64,000 bases of DNA from Dehalococcoidales bacterium (GTDB taxonomy: Bacteria > Chloroflexota > Dehalococcoidia > Dehalococcoidales > UBA5760): positions 1 through 64,000 of the forward strand of contig JAQUQE010000002.1 of the NCBI GenBank assembly GCA_028716225.1. Direction: 5' to 3'. A program made the translations under genes and the position numbers. Under the pieces are notes generated by a model that saw only the letters and a program-made list of their open reading frames with translations, searched no databases and had not been told where the DNA came from. This document shows positions 35,113 to 45,453 of this stretch, in pieces (position 1 is the stretch's first letter; each line of letters opens with the position of its first letter).

Positions 35113-36763
35113 GCCAATACTAAAGATAATCCCCCTCGGCGGACTGAGTGAGATCGGCAAGAACATGATGATGATAGAACACGGTAATGACATCATCGTC
35201 ATTGACGCCGGTTTTATGTTCCCCGCAGAGGAAATGTTGGGCATCGACCTGGTAATCCCCGATATAAGCTACCTGCTGGAGAAAAAGGACAAGGTTAGAG
35301 GTATCATCATCACCCATGGGCACGACGACCATACCGGCGCTTTACCCTATATCCTTCCCCAGTTGAACGTACCCGTTTATGCCACCAAACTTACCCAGGG
35401 GCTTATCTCGGTCAAGCTCAAAGAACGCAAGGCACTGGACGGGGCCAAGCTGGAGACAATTGCTACGGGAAAAAGTTTCAGCCTGGGTAAATTCAGGATA
35501 GAATTCTTCCCGGTTTGCCACAGTATACCCGACGCGGTAGGCCTAATCATAAACACGCCGATCGGAACCATAGTACATAGCGGAGATTTTAAGGTTGATT
35601 ATACTCCGGTCAGCGGCAAGCCAACCGACCTCTCCCGGCTGGCCCAGCTGGGAGCACAGGGAGTCCTCCTCCTTCTCGCCGACTCTACCTATGCCGAACT
35701 GCCCGGCTACACTCCATCAGAAAGGGTAGTCGGTGAAACCCTGGACCACGTTATGGCCAACGCACCGGGAAGAGTGGTCATAACCACCTTTTCCTCGCTG
35801 GTCTCCCGTATCCAGCAGGTTATTGATGCCGCAGCCAAGCACAAGCGCCGTGTCTTTATTGTCGGACGCAGTATGAGCAATACCGTACAGATGGCTCTGA
35901 AGCTAGGCTATCTCAGCGATAGCGAGGGAGTGCTGGCCCGGATAGATGAACTTAAGGGTATGCCCCGCAACAAAATCGTCTTTGTCACCACCGGAAGCCA
36001 GGGAGAACCTACTTCCGCCCTGGTCCGCATGGCTAACCGCGCCCATCGCCAGGTTCACATCCTCCGTGGCGATACGGTAGTCATCTCAGCAACACCAATC
36101 CCCGGCAATGAGTCATTAATCAACAGAACCGTAGACAATCTCTTCAAGCAAGGCGCCCAGGTAATCTACAGCAAATTAGAGCAGGTGCATGTTCACGGAC
36201 ATGCCAGTCAAGAGGAGCTGAAGCTGATCCTGAATCTGGTCAAGCCAAAGTTCTTTATGCCCATCCACGGCGAATACCGCCACCTGAGCCTTCACTCTAA
36301 GCTGGCTCAATCAATAGGTATTCCCAAGGACAACATCTTTGTCCTTGAAGATGGAGATATCCTTGAGCTTAGCCAGCAATCAGGCAAGAAAACAGGCAGG
36401 GTTACTTCGGGTAATGTCTATGTCGACGGCCTAAGTGTCGGTGATATCGGCAGCATTGTCCTGCGCAACAGAAGAATGCTATCCAGAGATGGCATAGTGG
36501 TAGTAATTATTGCCATTAACAAGCAGACCGGGAAACTGGTAGGTCGTCCTGACATCGTATCACGTGGTTTTGTCGACACCAGAGAGTCAAAGGACATGCT
36601 GGAAGAAAGTCGTGATCTGGTGGCCCAAACCCTGGATCACAGCGGTAAGCAGCCGACCGAGTGGAGCCTGGTCAACGACAAGATCAGGGACACACTGAAT
36701 AGATTCTATTATGAGCGGACCAAGCGCCGGCCAATGATACTCCCCTTTATGGTGAAGGTCTAA
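35105..36763 (+). CDS. rnj: Ribonuclease J
   Basis: About 552 residues, an MBL/beta-CASP nuclease for mRNA and rRNA processing. Metal motif THGHDDHTGALPYIL is near residue 70, SGDFKVDYTPV and the beta-CASP motifs (FSSLVSRIQQV, TGSQGEP, HVHGHASQEEL, PIHGEYRHL) follow in order, with the C-terminal domain to the end. The TTG at 35105 is chosen because GAGGT lies 8 bases before it; a TTG at 35090 is also in frame. It overlaps UDG. Confidence 0.94.
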   Translation: MTKPILKIIPLGGLSEIGKNMMMIEHGNDIIVIDAGFMFPAEEMLGIDLVIPDISYLLEKKDKVRGIIITHGHDDHTGALPYILPQLNVPVYATKLTQGLISVKLKERKALDGAKLETIATGKSFSLGKFRIEFFPVCHSIPDAVGLIINTPIGTIVHSGDFKVDYTPVSGKPTDLSRLAQLGAQGVLLLLADSTYAELPGYTPSERVVGETLDHVMANAPGRVVITTFSSLVSRIQQVIDAAAKHKRRVFIVGRSMSNTVQMALKLGYLSDSEGVLARIDELKGMPRNKIVFVTTGSQGEPTSALVRMANRAHRQVHILRGDTVVISATPIPGNESLINRTVDNLFKQGAQVIYSKLEQVHVHGHASQEELKLILNLVKPKFFMPIHGEYRHLSLHSKLAQSIGIPKDNIFVLEDGDILELSQQSGKKTGRVTSGNVYVDGLSVGDIGSIVLRNRRMLSRDGIVVVIIAINKQTGKLVGRPDIVSRGFVDTRESKDMLEESRDLVAQTLDHSGKQPTEWSLVNDKIRDTLNRFYYERTKRRPMILPFMVKV

Positions 36764-36792
36764 CGCTAAGTACCATTCCCACATGAGACTAC

Positions 36793-39012
36793 ATGGCAAA
36801 GAGAAAGTCAAAAACCATAGGTAAACAGAGGGCAAAAACCGGGGGAAGGCAGCCAGCCAAGGGAAACACCCGCTTTACCACCTGGGGTGTGGCCTGGCGA
36901 GTCATCCTGATCGCCTCGATCGTAGGGGTACTGTACTGGCAGTGGTCCAACCTGACCGCGTGGGCGATTGATATCAGGGACAGTACCTGGAACCTCTTCG
37001 GCTGGGGGCTGCTCCTGCTCATCATCGCCCTGATAATCCTGGGGATAGTGCTATGGCTGCGGAGAAGCTCACCTATCCTGGTGCGGTTCCGCCAATGGCT
37101 GGGCGGTATTGCCTTCACTATGGCCATCTGGGGATTACTAGCTTTTTCCGCACTGGGCGGCAGTATCGGGCAACACCTCATCGGATACCCCTCGAACTTC
37201 ATCGGAATTCCCCGCATCATCGGTCTGGTCCTTGCCGGGATTGTTTTGGTAGCTCCGAAAGCCTTCGCAGACGCATTCAGAAGAGCCGCTTCATGGGCCC
37301 ACAGGCAGTTCCAGAGACAACCGAAGCCGCTGCCAGCGGTCCCACCGCCAACACCACCGGTGATAACGACAACACCACAGATAACAACTGAAGAGCAGCC
37401 CGCGGTAAGCCAGGCTGCCCCAATATCAGCGGCAACTCCACCTCCGGTACAGAATCCGGCCCCGGTATCAAGCACTACCCCCGGTCAGGCCCATGAGGAT
37501 CTGCGACAGGTAGCCCAGGAAGTATGGAAAAGGTACGGGGAATCACCGTCACTGGCTACTGACAACGGCTGGCGACTGCCGCCAATTGATATCCTGGACC
37601 GGGCTACGGAAATCGAATTCGGGCAGTCCGATAATACTCAGAGGGCGGGACTTATCGAAGAGGCCCTTGCCAGCTACGGGGTGGAGGCTAAGGTGGTCCA
37701 GATAAACACCGGACCAACGGTTACCCAGTTCGGTCTGGAACCGGGGTGGGATAGGAAAATGAAGGAAATCAAGGAACGGGATAAAGACGGCAATATCACC
37801 GTCAGACTGGAGGAGGTATCCCGGACCAGGATCAAGGTTGATAGAATCACAGCCCTGGCTAATGACCTGGCCCTGGCACTAGCGGCACCAAGTATCAGGA
37901 TTGAAGCACCGGTACCGGGTAAGCCGGTAGTCGGCATCGAAGTACCTAATACCACGATGGGTATGGTCAACCTGAGAGGAGTAATCGAGACCAGCGGCTT
38001 TCAAAAGCTTATCGCCAAGTCCAGACTTACTCTAGCGCTGGGTAAAGGCGCCGGAGGCGAAGCAGTGGTCGCCGACCTGACCAAAATGCCGCACCTTCTT
38101 ATTGCCGGAGCCACCGGAAGCGGTAAGACCGTCTGCTTGAATGCTACCATTTGCTGTTTGTTACTCCATAACTCACCGAACAATGTCCGCTTCATCATGA
38201 TTGACCCCAAACGTGTAGAGCTAACACCGTTTAACAGCATCCCTCATTTGGCGACTCCGGTCATAGTTGACACCAATAAAGCCGTCGGCGCACTACGCTG
38301 GCTCAATCAGGAGATGGACAAGCGCTACCAGAAAATGGCAACCTCCAGCGCCCGTAACATCGAGGCTTACAATAAAAACAAAGAGGGAGATGAAAAGCTC
38401 CCCTATATCGTACTGGTGATCGATGAGTTGGCCGACCTGATGATGGCCGGCTTTGATGAGGTCGAGCACATCATCTGCCGGCTGGCCCAACTAGCTCGAG
38501 CTACCGGCATCCACCTTGTCGTGGCTACCCAGCGCCCATCGGTGGATGTGGTCACCGGCCTGATTAAGGCTAATTTCCCCACCCGCATCAGTTTTGCCGT
38601 AACGTCACAGGTGGACTCGCGAACCATCCTCGATATCACCGGTGCCGAGAAGCTGCTGGGTAGAGGCGATATGCTCTATATGCCTACCGAGGCAGCTAAG
38701 CCCAAACGGCTGCAGGGGTGCTATGTCTCCGACGCCGAGACAGAGAGGCTGGTCTATTTCTGGGGCAGTCAGCATAAAGAAGAGACCCCCTCATCGCTGC
38801 AGATCACCGACCTTACCGCACCATCCACTACCGCGGGCAAGGGGGACTTTCCCCAGGACGTTCTACTGGATACCGCCAGACAACTGCTGGAGGAACACAA
38901 ACACATCTCCACCTCTTTTCTACAGCGCAAGCTGCACATCGGCTACCCACGGGCAGCCCGCATCATGGAGCAACTTGGAGAGAGTGATACCTATTCCGAA
39001 GGACAAGTCTGA
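36793..39012 (+). CDS. ftsK: FtsK/SpoIIIE-family DNA translocase
   Basis: A 739-residue membrane-anchored chromosome translocase. A basic N-terminus is followed by about four transmembrane helices (to about residue 160), a Pro/Thr-rich linker (about 175-235), and the RecA-like motor with Walker A AGATGSGKT near 440 and Walker B LVIDELADLMM. The C-terminal gamma winged helix (DVLLDTARQLLEEHKHISTSFLQRKLHIGYPRAARIME) recognises orienting DNA sequences. It pumps chromosome termini during division. Confidence 0.95.
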   Translation: MAKRKSKTIGKQRAKTGGRQPAKGNTRFTTWGVAWRVILIASIVGVLYWQWSNLTAWAIDIRDSTWNLFGWGLLLLIIALIILGIVLWLRRSSPILVRFRQWLGGIAFTMAIWGLLAFSALGGSIGQHLIGYPSNFIGIPRIIGLVLAGIVLVAPKAFADAFRRAASWAHRQFQRQPKPLPAVPPPTPPVITTTPQITTEEQPAVSQAAPISAATPPPVQNPAPVSSTTPGQAHEDLRQVAQEVWKRYGESPSLATDNGWRLPPIDILDRATEIEFGQSDNTQRAGLIEEALASYGVEAKVVQINTGPTVTQFGLEPGWDRKMKEIKERDKDGNITVRLEEVSRTRIKVDRITALANDLALALAAPSIRIEAPVPGKPVVGIEVPNTTMGMVNLRGVIETSGFQKLIAKSRLTLALGKGAGGEAVVADLTKMPHLLIAGATGSGKTVCLNATICCLLLHNSPNNVRFIMIDPKRVELTPFNSIPHLATPVIVDTNKAVGALRWLNQEMDKRYQKMATSSARNIEAYNKNKEGDEKLPYIVLVIDELADLMMAGFDEVEHIICRLAQLARATGIHLVVATQRPSVDVVTGLIKANFPTRISFAVTSQVDSRTILDITGAEKLLGRGDMLYMPTEAAKPKRLQGCYVSDAETERLVYFWGSQHKEETPSSLQITDLTAPSTTAGKGDFPQDVLLDTARQLLEEHKHISTSFLQRKLHIGYPRAARIMEQLGESDTYSEGQV

Positions 39013-39043
39013 CAACATGGATAGAGAAATACCTCAGCCCTTT

Positions 39044-39196
39044 TCAACCTTTTCGCTTCACCTTTAACCGCTTGAGGATAGCATCCCGGTATACTCTAAC
39101 CAGGCTCCGCCCGTGCAGGAGCATCCGTGACCGCTTCTTCTTCAAGCGTTTCTCGCGGCGCTCCTGCCTGGTACCACCATCCGTAATTTCCGCCAT
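39044..39196 (-). CDS. Small basic protein coupled to uvrB
   Basis: A 50-residue, strongly basic protein: MAEITDGGTRQERREKRLKK followed by more K/R and a short helix RSLVRVYRDAILKRLK. The ATG at 39196 lies 10 bases past the uvrB stop, and the repeated AGGA sequences at the uvrB end serve as ribosome site, so translation is probably coupled to uvrB. No family was recognised; the charge suggests nucleic-acid or ribosome binding. Confidence 0.6.
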   Translation of the reverse strand: MAEITDGGTRQERREKRLKKKRSRMLLHGRSLVRVYRDAILKRLKVKRKG

Positions 39197-39206
39197 CTAG
39201 CCGGTC

Positions 39207-41168
39207 CTATTCCTTCCTCAGATCAATAATACGATCACGCAGCAGAGCCGCTTTTTCGAACTCCAGATTTCGGGCAGCCGTCTTCATCTGTGCTTCCAGT
39301 TCTTTAATCAAACGGGTGACATCCTCTTTAGCAACAGGAGCAGCCAGATACGGGGTGTGGTTTTCCGCTACCTTCCGCACCCGTTCCGTAATATCCTTGA
39401 TAGCCTTCCTTATCCCCTGCGGGGTAATACCATGCTCCCGGTTATAGTCCTCCTGAATCCGGCGGCGGCGTTGTGTCTCATTGATTGCCCTCGCCATAGA
39501 TCCGGTGATAACATCAGCATACATTATGACATGACCATCGATATGACGTGAGGCACGACCCATCGTCTGAATTAACGACCCTTCAGAACGCAGGTAACCC
39601 TCCTTATCGGCATCCAGAATAGCCACCAGACTCACCTCGGGCAGATCAAGCCCCTCCCGGAGCAGGTTGATGCCGACTATCACATCATAGACTCCGAGGC
39701 GAAGATCACGCAGTATGTTAACCCTCTCCAGGGTATCAATCTCGGAATGAAGATAGTGGGTCTTGATCCCCGTCTCCACAAGATAATCCGCCAGTTCTTC
39801 CGCCATTCGTTTGGTCAGGGTAGTCACCAGACAGCGCTCGCCCCTGTCAACCCGATCCTTAATCCGATCGAGAAGGTCATCAATCTGCCCACGGGTCGGC
39901 TTGACCTCAACCGTAGGTTCAAGAAGACCGGTCGGCCTGATTATCTGCTCTACTATTTGCTGACTGCACCGGTACTCGTAATCCGAAGGCGTCGCCGAGG
40001 TATAAATAACCTGGTTAATACGCTCCCCGAACTCGTCGAAGTTAAGCGGGCGGTTATCCAGAGCAGAAGGCAGACGGAAACCATACTCGACCAGCGTCTC
40101 CTTGCGAGAGCGGTCACCGCTGTACATACCGCGGATTTGAGGCAGTGTCATATGGGACTCGTCGATAAACATCAGGAAGTCAGCGGGAAAATAGTCCAGT
40201 AGAGTCCAGGGAGGGCTCCCGGCAGGACGTCCGGACAGGTGACGGGAGTAGTTCTCCGCTCCGGTACAATATCCGGCCTCCCTGAGCATCTCCAAATCAT
40301 AGTTGGTCCGTGCCTGCAGTCGGGCGGCTTCCAGCATCTTCCCCTGACGCTTTAACTCATCCAGCCTTTCCGACAGTTCCCGCTGGATATCTTCGATAGC
40401 CCTGGTCAGCTTATCGCGTGAGGTAACAAAGTGCTTGGCAGGGTAGATATTTACCGAATTTAATTCGGCCAGCACCTCACCGGTCAGCGGCTCTATCTCC
40501 ACAATACGTTCCACCTCGTCGCCAAAGAACTCCACCCGCAGCGCCAGTTCCTCATAAGCCGGTTGAATCTCCAGGGTATCGCCGCGAATACGAAACTTGC
40601 CCCGGGTGAAATCGATATCATTACGTTGGTACTGCATGTCCACCAGCTGCCGGAGTAGTCTTTCCCTACGGTAACTACCGCCTCGCTCCAGACTGCAGAC
40701 AAAGCTGTGGTATTCTTCCGGTTCACCTAAGCCATAGATACAGGACACCGAAGCCACTATGATCACATCGCGGTGCTCGAAGAGGGCACGGGTCGCCGCA
40801 TGGCGCAGCTTATCAATCTCTTCGTTTACATCAGCATCTTTCTCAATATAGGTATCGGTACGGGGGAGATAGGCTTCCGGCTGATAATAATCATAATAGC
40901 TGACGAAATACTCCACCGCATTATTCGGAAAGAACTCCTTGAACTCAGTATAGAGTTGAGCCGCCAGTGTCTTGTTGTGACTAATAACCAGGGCCGGTCT
41001 GTTTACCCGCTGAATAACATTAGCCATGGTGAAGGTCTTCCCGCTGCCGGTAACCCCCAGTAATGTCTGATGCTGAAAACCCTTATTCAGCCCTGCCACC
41101 AGCCGGTCTATGGCCTGCAGCTGGTCACCCATAGGCCCAAAATCAGAGACTATTTCAAACTGAGACAT
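39207..41168 (-). CDS. uvrB: Excinuclease ABC subunit B
   Basis: A 653-residue nucleotide-excision-repair helicase-like protein. Walker A GVTGSGKT ends at residue 45, the damage-probing beta-hairpin [20 protein letters not shown] is intact, [11 protein letters not shown] is the DEAD-like box, QTMGRASRH motif VI, and the C-terminal UVR motif ([22 protein letters not shown]) binds UvrC. It hands damaged DNA from UvrA to UvrC. uvrA and uvrC are not in the window. Confidence 0.97.
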   Translation of the reverse strand: MSQFEIVSDFGPMGDQLQAIDRLVAGLNKGFQHQTLLGVTGSGKTFTMANVIQRVNRPALVISHNKTLAAQLYTEFKEFFPNNAVEYFVSYYDYYQPEAYLPRTDTYIEKDADVNEEIDKLRHAATRALFEHRDVIIVASVSCIYGLGEPEEYHSFVCSLERGGSYRRERLLRQLVDMQYQRNDIDFTRGKFRIRGDTLEIQPAYEELALRVEFFGDEVERIVEIEPLTGEVLAELNSVNIYPAKHFVTSRDKLTRAIEDIQRELSERLDELKRQGKMLEAARLQARTNYDLEMLREAGYCTGAENYSRHLSGRPAGSPPWTLLDYFPADFLMFIDESHMTLPQIRGMYSGDRSRKETLVEYGFRLPSALDNRPLNFDEFGERINQVIYTSATPSDYEYRCSQQIVEQIIRPTGLLEPTVEVKPTRGQIDDLLDRIKDRVDRGERCLVTTLTKRMAEELADYLVETGIKTHYLHSEIDTLERVNILRDLRLGVYDVIVGINLLREGLDLPEVSLVAILDADKEGYLRSEGSLIQTMGRASRHIDGHVIMYADVITGSMARAINETQRRRRIQEDYNREHGITPQGIRKAIKDITERVRKVAENHTPYLAAPVAKEDVTRLIKELEAQMKTAARNLEFEKAALLRDRIIDLRKE

Positions 41169-41333
41169 AATCAGCCATTCCCTAAAATACTCCCGGAATA
41201 GTATATCTTTTTGTTATGGCCGCTTCAATCAAGGACTACCCTTCCGGCGATGCCATTTGTTTTTACTCCACACAGCAGGGTATAATTTGCCAGCGATCAC
41301 ACGCATCTTAATAATCGGGTACCGGGGCAAACA

Positions 41334-42023
41334 TTGCGTCAAGACATTATTCATCGCATAGTAAGAAGCGCTTCCGTTTTTTTATTCAATTTTTTATTCT
41401 TTCTTTTTTCACGCCACAAGGTGCAGGGAAGAGAAAATGTTCCCCAGCACGGCCCATTAATAGTTGTCGCCAACCACCTCAGCTATGCCGACCAGTACCT
41501 GTTAACCATCGCCATCAAACGCGAGATGATATTCATGGCCAAGGAGGAGCTGTTCCGCAACAGGGTAAAAAGATTCTTGATGGAGGCATTCGGTGCTATC
41601 CCGGTAAGGCGGGGAGCCGCAAACCGGACGGCCCTGAAACAGATTCACCAGGCCCTCGACAACGGGCTGGCCATATTCATGTTTCCCGAGGGCAGCCGCA
41701 GCAAAAATGCACAACTGCAGCCTGCCTTTTCGGGACCGGCATTAATAGCCCTGTACAATAATGTTCCTATTCTCCCCACCGGCATTATCGGCATGCAGGT
41801 TGCCGAGAAGGGTTTCCCATGGGTAATGTTTCACCGGCCGCGAGTGGCAGTTCATATCGGGCGCCCTTTCCGCTTATCCGCACCGGAAGGAATATCAGAT
41901 AAAGAACATCTCAAAGAACTATCCGATGAAATTATGGAGCACATCGCCGAGCTGCTGCCGGCTGAATACCATGGATACTACGCGAAAAGACAAGGAGACC
42001 GGACAGCACCCGGAACAATCTAA
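41334..42023 (+). CDS. plsC: 1-acyl-sn-glycerol-3-phosphate acyltransferase
   Basis: A 229-residue membrane acyltransferase. An N-terminal hydrophobic helix (SASVFLFNFLFFLFS) precedes the acceptor motif VANHLSYADQYLL (NHxxxxD form) and the glycerophosphate-binding FMFPEGSRSK, then PILPTGIIG. It makes phosphatidic acid at the membrane. The start is a TTG at 41334, with a weak GGGG site. The stop overlaps the convergent neighbour by 4 bases. Confidence 0.9.
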   Translation: MRQDIIHRIVRSASVFLFNFLFFLFSRHKVQGRENVPQHGPLIVVANHLSYADQYLLTIAIKREMIFMAKEELFRNRVKRFLMEAFGAIPVRRGAANRTALKQIHQALDNGLAIFMFPEGSRSKNAQLQPAFSGPALIALYNNVPILPTGIIGMQVAEKGFPWVMFHRPRVAVHIGRPFRLSAPEGISDKEHLKELSDEIMEHIAELLPAEYHGYYAKRQGDRTAPGTI

Positions 42024-42409
42024 CCCCTCCAGTCTCCGATCAGGTCCCAGGCCATACCCAGGTCCCTGCTGGCGGGACCGGGGCTAAGGGCAAACCTGAC
42101 CCTCCACCAGGCTATTTTCATCAACCTCAATCCACCTATCTCATTGAGCCGCTGGCCAATCTGCCTGACTCTTATACTGCAACCGTTACGGTCGAACCCG
42201 TCGCCAGGTTCAGAGGCCAGAAAGCCTGCTTTACAGCCAATCTTGATCAGCTCATCCACCAGTCTGTCAGCTTCTCGACCCAGACTAGATCCGTTAGCTG
42301 CTTCTTTTTCGATATCCAGATCTTCATCCGAACACAGGACGACAGCCTTATCCCCATCAGACAAAACCGGGGAACACATTCTATCGAACAATCCGCGAAG
42401 AGAAATCAT
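42020..42409 (-). CDS. Hypothetical protein convergent with plsC
   Basis: A 129-residue protein of no recognised family. An AAGGAGA site lies about 10 bases before the ATG. It has an acidic first half (GDKAVVLCSDEDLDIEKEAANG), a helix (READRLVDELIKIGCKAGFLAS) and a basic, aromatic end (LMKIAWWRVRFALSPGPASRDLGMAWDLIGDWRG). The coding pattern looks real but no homologue comes to mind. Its stop overlaps that of plsC on the other strand. Confidence 0.55.
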   Translation of the reverse strand: MISLRGLFDRMCSPVLSDGDKAVVLCSDEDLDIEKEAANGSSLGREADRLVDELIKIGCKAGFLASEPGDGFDRNGCSIRVRQIGQRLNEIGGLRLMKIAWWRVRFALSPGPASRDLGMAWDLIGDWRG

Positions 42410-42853
42410 ATCAGCCCGCTCTCCTTACTCGCGCTCAACAACAATAGCACCAACACACCCTCAGGCAATACTTATAGGCACCGGACTGCCAGCATATGAC
42501 CGAGGACGGCCTTCCTCAAGACAATCCCTTGGTCTACGCATTAAGTCTAACCCTCTTTCGAGTGACTTTCAATCACACAAAAGAACCAGTTGAATCTCGA
42601 TACGAACCTGAGGTGCCTACTACTTTCGTTCTGGTTGACCTTGATGCTTGTGATGCGCCGGGTGTCGGTGACATCTCGGGGAGAAACCTGGAAAAGATAG
42701 GAGGAGCAGGCAACCTGATTTCCGTGACCGGTTTAGGGTGGAGAGAGCGACACAGCGGAACGTTGCTACAAGATGACTACCGCCCGCTCCGGAACTAGAA
42801 TCACACCACGGAACGGGCGGTATAAATCAGAAAATACTTATGCGGATGTCCGG
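42410..42853. other. Gene-poor spacer with a long inverted repeat
   Basis: No convincing gene is seen here; short open frames on the plus strand lack ribosome sites and protein-like composition. An imperfect 13-bp inverted repeat (42779-42791 with 42809-42821, one mismatch) lies just past the lipoprotein gene stop and may end its transcript, though no T-run follows. Confidence 0.5.
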
Positions 42854-43303
42854 CTACTGCACGGTAAATGTAGCTGTTTCGGCTGCCTTACCATCGATAT
42901 AGAGTTTGACCGCATACTGTCCACGCGGCCAGCCTTCTGAAGGCATAGGCATAGAGAAGTAGAGGTAATCAGTCCCGGAAACCTCAACCGATACGGTATC
43001 GATCAGAAAATCCGTCATGCCCTCAACCTCACCTTCCACGTAAATCCATTCCGCAGTAATCTCAGTCTCCGACGGGGCATTGGAGAACTTGGCCGACAAG
43101 AATATCTCCGGCGTATCAATGCTGAAGGTATCCGTAGCCTGGACCGGTTTAAAGGTAGATGAATCGATACTCCGGGCCATGGTTACCTCGGAAAGCTTGG
43201 CAGTGGTAAAACTTACCTCACTGCTGCACGACATGAGGGGCAGACTCAAAATACCTGCCGATATAACCGCCAGGGTTACTACCATAAAACGACTCTTTCT
43301 CAT
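42854..43303 (-). CDS. Secreted lipoprotein
   Basis: A 149-residue protein with a lipoprotein signal: basic MRKSR, hydrophobic core, and lipobox LMSC with Cys at about 26. The mature part is strand-rich and Ig-like, with WPRGQYAVKLYIDGKAAETATFTVQ at the end, the usual final strands of such domains. It is probably an envelope lipoprotein of unknown function. It stands alone upstream of ruvA on the same strand, 106 bases apart. Confidence 0.75.
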   Translation of the reverse strand: MRKSRFMVVTLAVISAGILSLPLMSCSSEVSFTTAKLSEVTMARSIDSSTFKPVQATDTFSIDTPEIFLSAKFSNAPSETEITAEWIYVEGEVEGMTDFLIDTVSVEVSGTDYLYFSMPMPSEGWPRGQYAVKLYIDGKAAETATFTVQ

Positions 43304-43408
43304 TGATACTCCTCACTGATTAATTATTATCCGGATTTATACGCAATTATAGCACTTCCGCAAGCGTAAAATCAAGGATATATCTCCTGAAACAATCACC
43401 CCAACCAA

Positions 43409-43996
43409 CTACTTACCGGCGAAATATCCCAGCGCCTGCTTGATCTTCTCCTCAAGGCTTAGCCCGGAAGACATCGGCAGGCTGGCTACGGCACGGCTGG
43501 CTTCGGAGGCGGAATAGCCCAAAGATACTAATACGGAGAGGACATCGGTATTATCATCGGCCGACTGCACCATAGGAGCAGTCACCAGGCCAGCAGCCAC
43601 TTTATCCTTAAGTTCCAGGATAAGGCGGTCAGCCACCTTCCTGCCAATACCGGGAATTGACGTCAGCAATTCGGTACTGCCGGTAGCCACAGCCATCGTC
43701 AACTGTTCCAAGCGCATCGCGGAAAGCATCGCCAGCGCCAGCCGGGGACCCAACCCCTTGACGCCGAGCAGGGTTTGAAAGAACCTCAACTCATCAGCCG
43801 AAGCGAATCCATAGAGGGTGACATTATCCTCCCTGAGATGGAGATGGGTATTCAGACTGACCTCGTCACCGATATTACCCAGTACGCTTAAGGTTGAAGA
43901 CGGCAGGTATACCCGAAAACCTATCCCGCCGACATTCAGCACCACACTATCGCCACTGATCGACTCTAATATGCCGTGAAGACTGGCTATCATCAC
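43409..43996 (-). CDS. ruvA: Holliday junction DNA helicase subunit RuvA
   Basis: A 195-residue protein of standard length. Domain I is an OB fold (IASLHGILESISGDSVVLNVGGIGFRVYLP), domain II has two HhH motifs (LLGVKGLGPRLALAML and SIPGIGRKVADRLILEL), and domain III is the UBA-like RuvB contact (VLSVLVSLGYSASEASRAV). It binds four-way junctions and loads RuvB. It lies 10 bases past ruvC; ruvB is not in the window. Confidence 0.96.
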   Translation of the reverse strand: MMIASLHGILESISGDSVVLNVGGIGFRVYLPSSTLSVLGNIGDEVSLNTHLHLREDNVTLYGFASADELRFFQTLLGVKGLGPRLALAMLSAMRLEQLTMAVATGSTELLTSIPGIGRKVADRLILELKDKVAAGLVTAPMVQSADDNTDVLSVLVSLGYSASEASRAVASLPMSSGLSLEEKIKQALGYFAGK

Positions 43997-44006
43997 CCCT
44001 CCCTCA

Positions 44007-44504
44007 TTACTGGTCTCCCAACAGGTTCGTCAGATGCACCTCACCGAGGTGACAGAGGGCTACCGCCAGGGCATCGGCAGCATCGGATGGCCAGGGTATC
44101 TCCGGTAGACCGAGTTGAAGACGAACCATTTCCTGAATCTGCTCCTTGGAACTGGCCCCGTAATTAGCCACCCTCTGTTTGACCTGAGCCGGAGTATATT
44201 CGCAGGCTGCGATGCCACGGTTGGCCGCAACCAGAATAGCCACTGCCTGAGCCCTGCCGATAGCAAACGCTGATTTTACGTTCTTGGCGACGAAGGGCTG
44301 CTCAACAGCAACAGCCTCAGGATGGTAGCGCGAAATAATCTGCTCCAGGCCGTGATAGAGAAGGCTCAGGCGCTCCCCGATCGAAGAATGAGCCGGACAG
44401 TTCAGAACACCATAGTCAACCAGAGCTACTTCCTCGTTTCTGCTCTCAACAATTCCGTAACCCATCGCCACCGTACCCGGATCAATACCTAAAACTATCA
44501 CCAC
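44007..44504 (-). CDS. ruvC: Holliday junction resolvase RuvC
   Basis: A 165-residue RNase H-fold endonuclease. The catalytic acids are D8 (GIDPGTVAMGYG), E69 (AVEQPF), D141 and D144 (SDAADALAVALCH). It cuts Holliday junctions after RuvAB branch migration. It is in one operon with yebC upstream and ruvA downstream, the common bacterial order. Confidence 0.96.
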   Translation of the reverse strand: MVIVLGIDPGTVAMGYGIVESRNEEVALVDYGVLNCPAHSSIGERLSLLYHGLEQIISRYHPEAVAVEQPFVAKNVKSAFAIGRAQAVAILVAANRGIAACEYTPAQVKQRVANYGASSKEQIQEMVRLQLGLPEIPWPSDAADALAVALCHLGEVHLTNLLGDQ

Positions 44505-44542
44505 AAACCCGAAATCAACAGGCAGGATACCGACTACCGATG

Positions 44543-45292
44543 TTAGGGCTGGTAACTCTCCAAAACAGCATCGGGAAAATCGGCGTTACTGTAGACCTGC
44601 TGCACCTCATCTAACTCCTCGAGCTTATCCAGCATCTTCAGCGTCTGAAGAGCCGACTTCTCATCCAGCTCAACGGTAGTGCTGGGTACCAGACTCTGTT
44701 CCGCTGAAGCAACCGTTATATTCTTCGCCTCCAGTGCCGCCCTGATCGCTTCTAGCTGCTCGGGGCTGGTATAGATCTCAACGCTGCCATTCTCTGTCTT
44801 AACGTCATCGGCACCGGCATCAATAGCCTCAAGAGCCAGCGCATCAGCATCCACATTATCCGCATTCACAATGATAAGCCCCTTCAGAGAAAATATCCAG
44901 GCAACACAACCATTCTCACCGAGATTGCCCCCGCCACGCGTGAAAATATTGCGCACAGCCTGCAGGGTTCGGTTACGGTTATCCGTCAGCGCCTGCACCA
45001 TAATAGCGGTGCCCCCCGGACCGTAGCCTTCCAGGACCATCTCCACCAGGGCCGCTCCCTCTAAAGTGCCGCTGCCCCGCTTAATCGCCCGCTCAATATT
45101 ATCCAGGGGCATACTGCTATCGCGAGCCCTCTGTACCGCCAGACGCAGCCGGAAATTCGTCTCCTGATTACTACCCCCCTCCCGCACGGCAACGATAATC
45201 TCACGTGCCAATTTGGTGAAAAGCTTACCCCGTCTGGCATCAGTTACCCCCTTCTGATGCTTGATGGAAGACCACTTAGAATGGCCGGACAT
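44543..45292 (-). CDS. yebC: YebC/PmpR-family regulator
   Basis: A 249-residue protein with the family start MSGHSKWSSIKHQKG, ARRGKLFTKLAREI, and PLDNIERAIKRGSG, then GPGGTAIMVQALTDNRNRT. YebC proteins are either transcription regulators or, as recently shown for several, factors that help ribosomes through proline stretches. It heads the yebC-ruvC-ruvA group. Confidence 0.95.
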   Translation of the reverse strand: MSGHSKWSSIKHQKGVTDARRGKLFTKLAREIIVAVREGGSNQETNFRLRLAVQRARDSSMPLDNIERAIKRGSGTLEGAALVEMVLEGYGPGGTAIMVQALTDNRNRTLQAVRNIFTRGGGNLGENGCVAWIFSLKGLIIVNADNVDADALALEAIDAGADDVKTENGSVEIYTSPEQLEAIRAALEAKNITVASAEQSLVPSTTVELDEKSALQTLKMLDKLEELDEVQQVYSNADFPDAVLESYQP

Positions 45293-45453
45293 CTTAGCAA
45301 CCTCCTAGCAGCTCTGCAAAACCGATATAATTCTATCACTGACCCCGTACAGAATCAACGAATGCTACCTAAATAACGGGGCCGGTGCCAAAACAGTAAT
45401 CATCCGCAACGCCGAACTTAAACCATTCCCCTGTATCCACCCCGTGTCTCACT

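Noticed and set aside
42144-42798. Two overlapping plus-strand open frames of 149 and 100 codons
   Set aside because: No ribosome sites, unlikely composition, and the first opposes the more plausible minus-strand gene.
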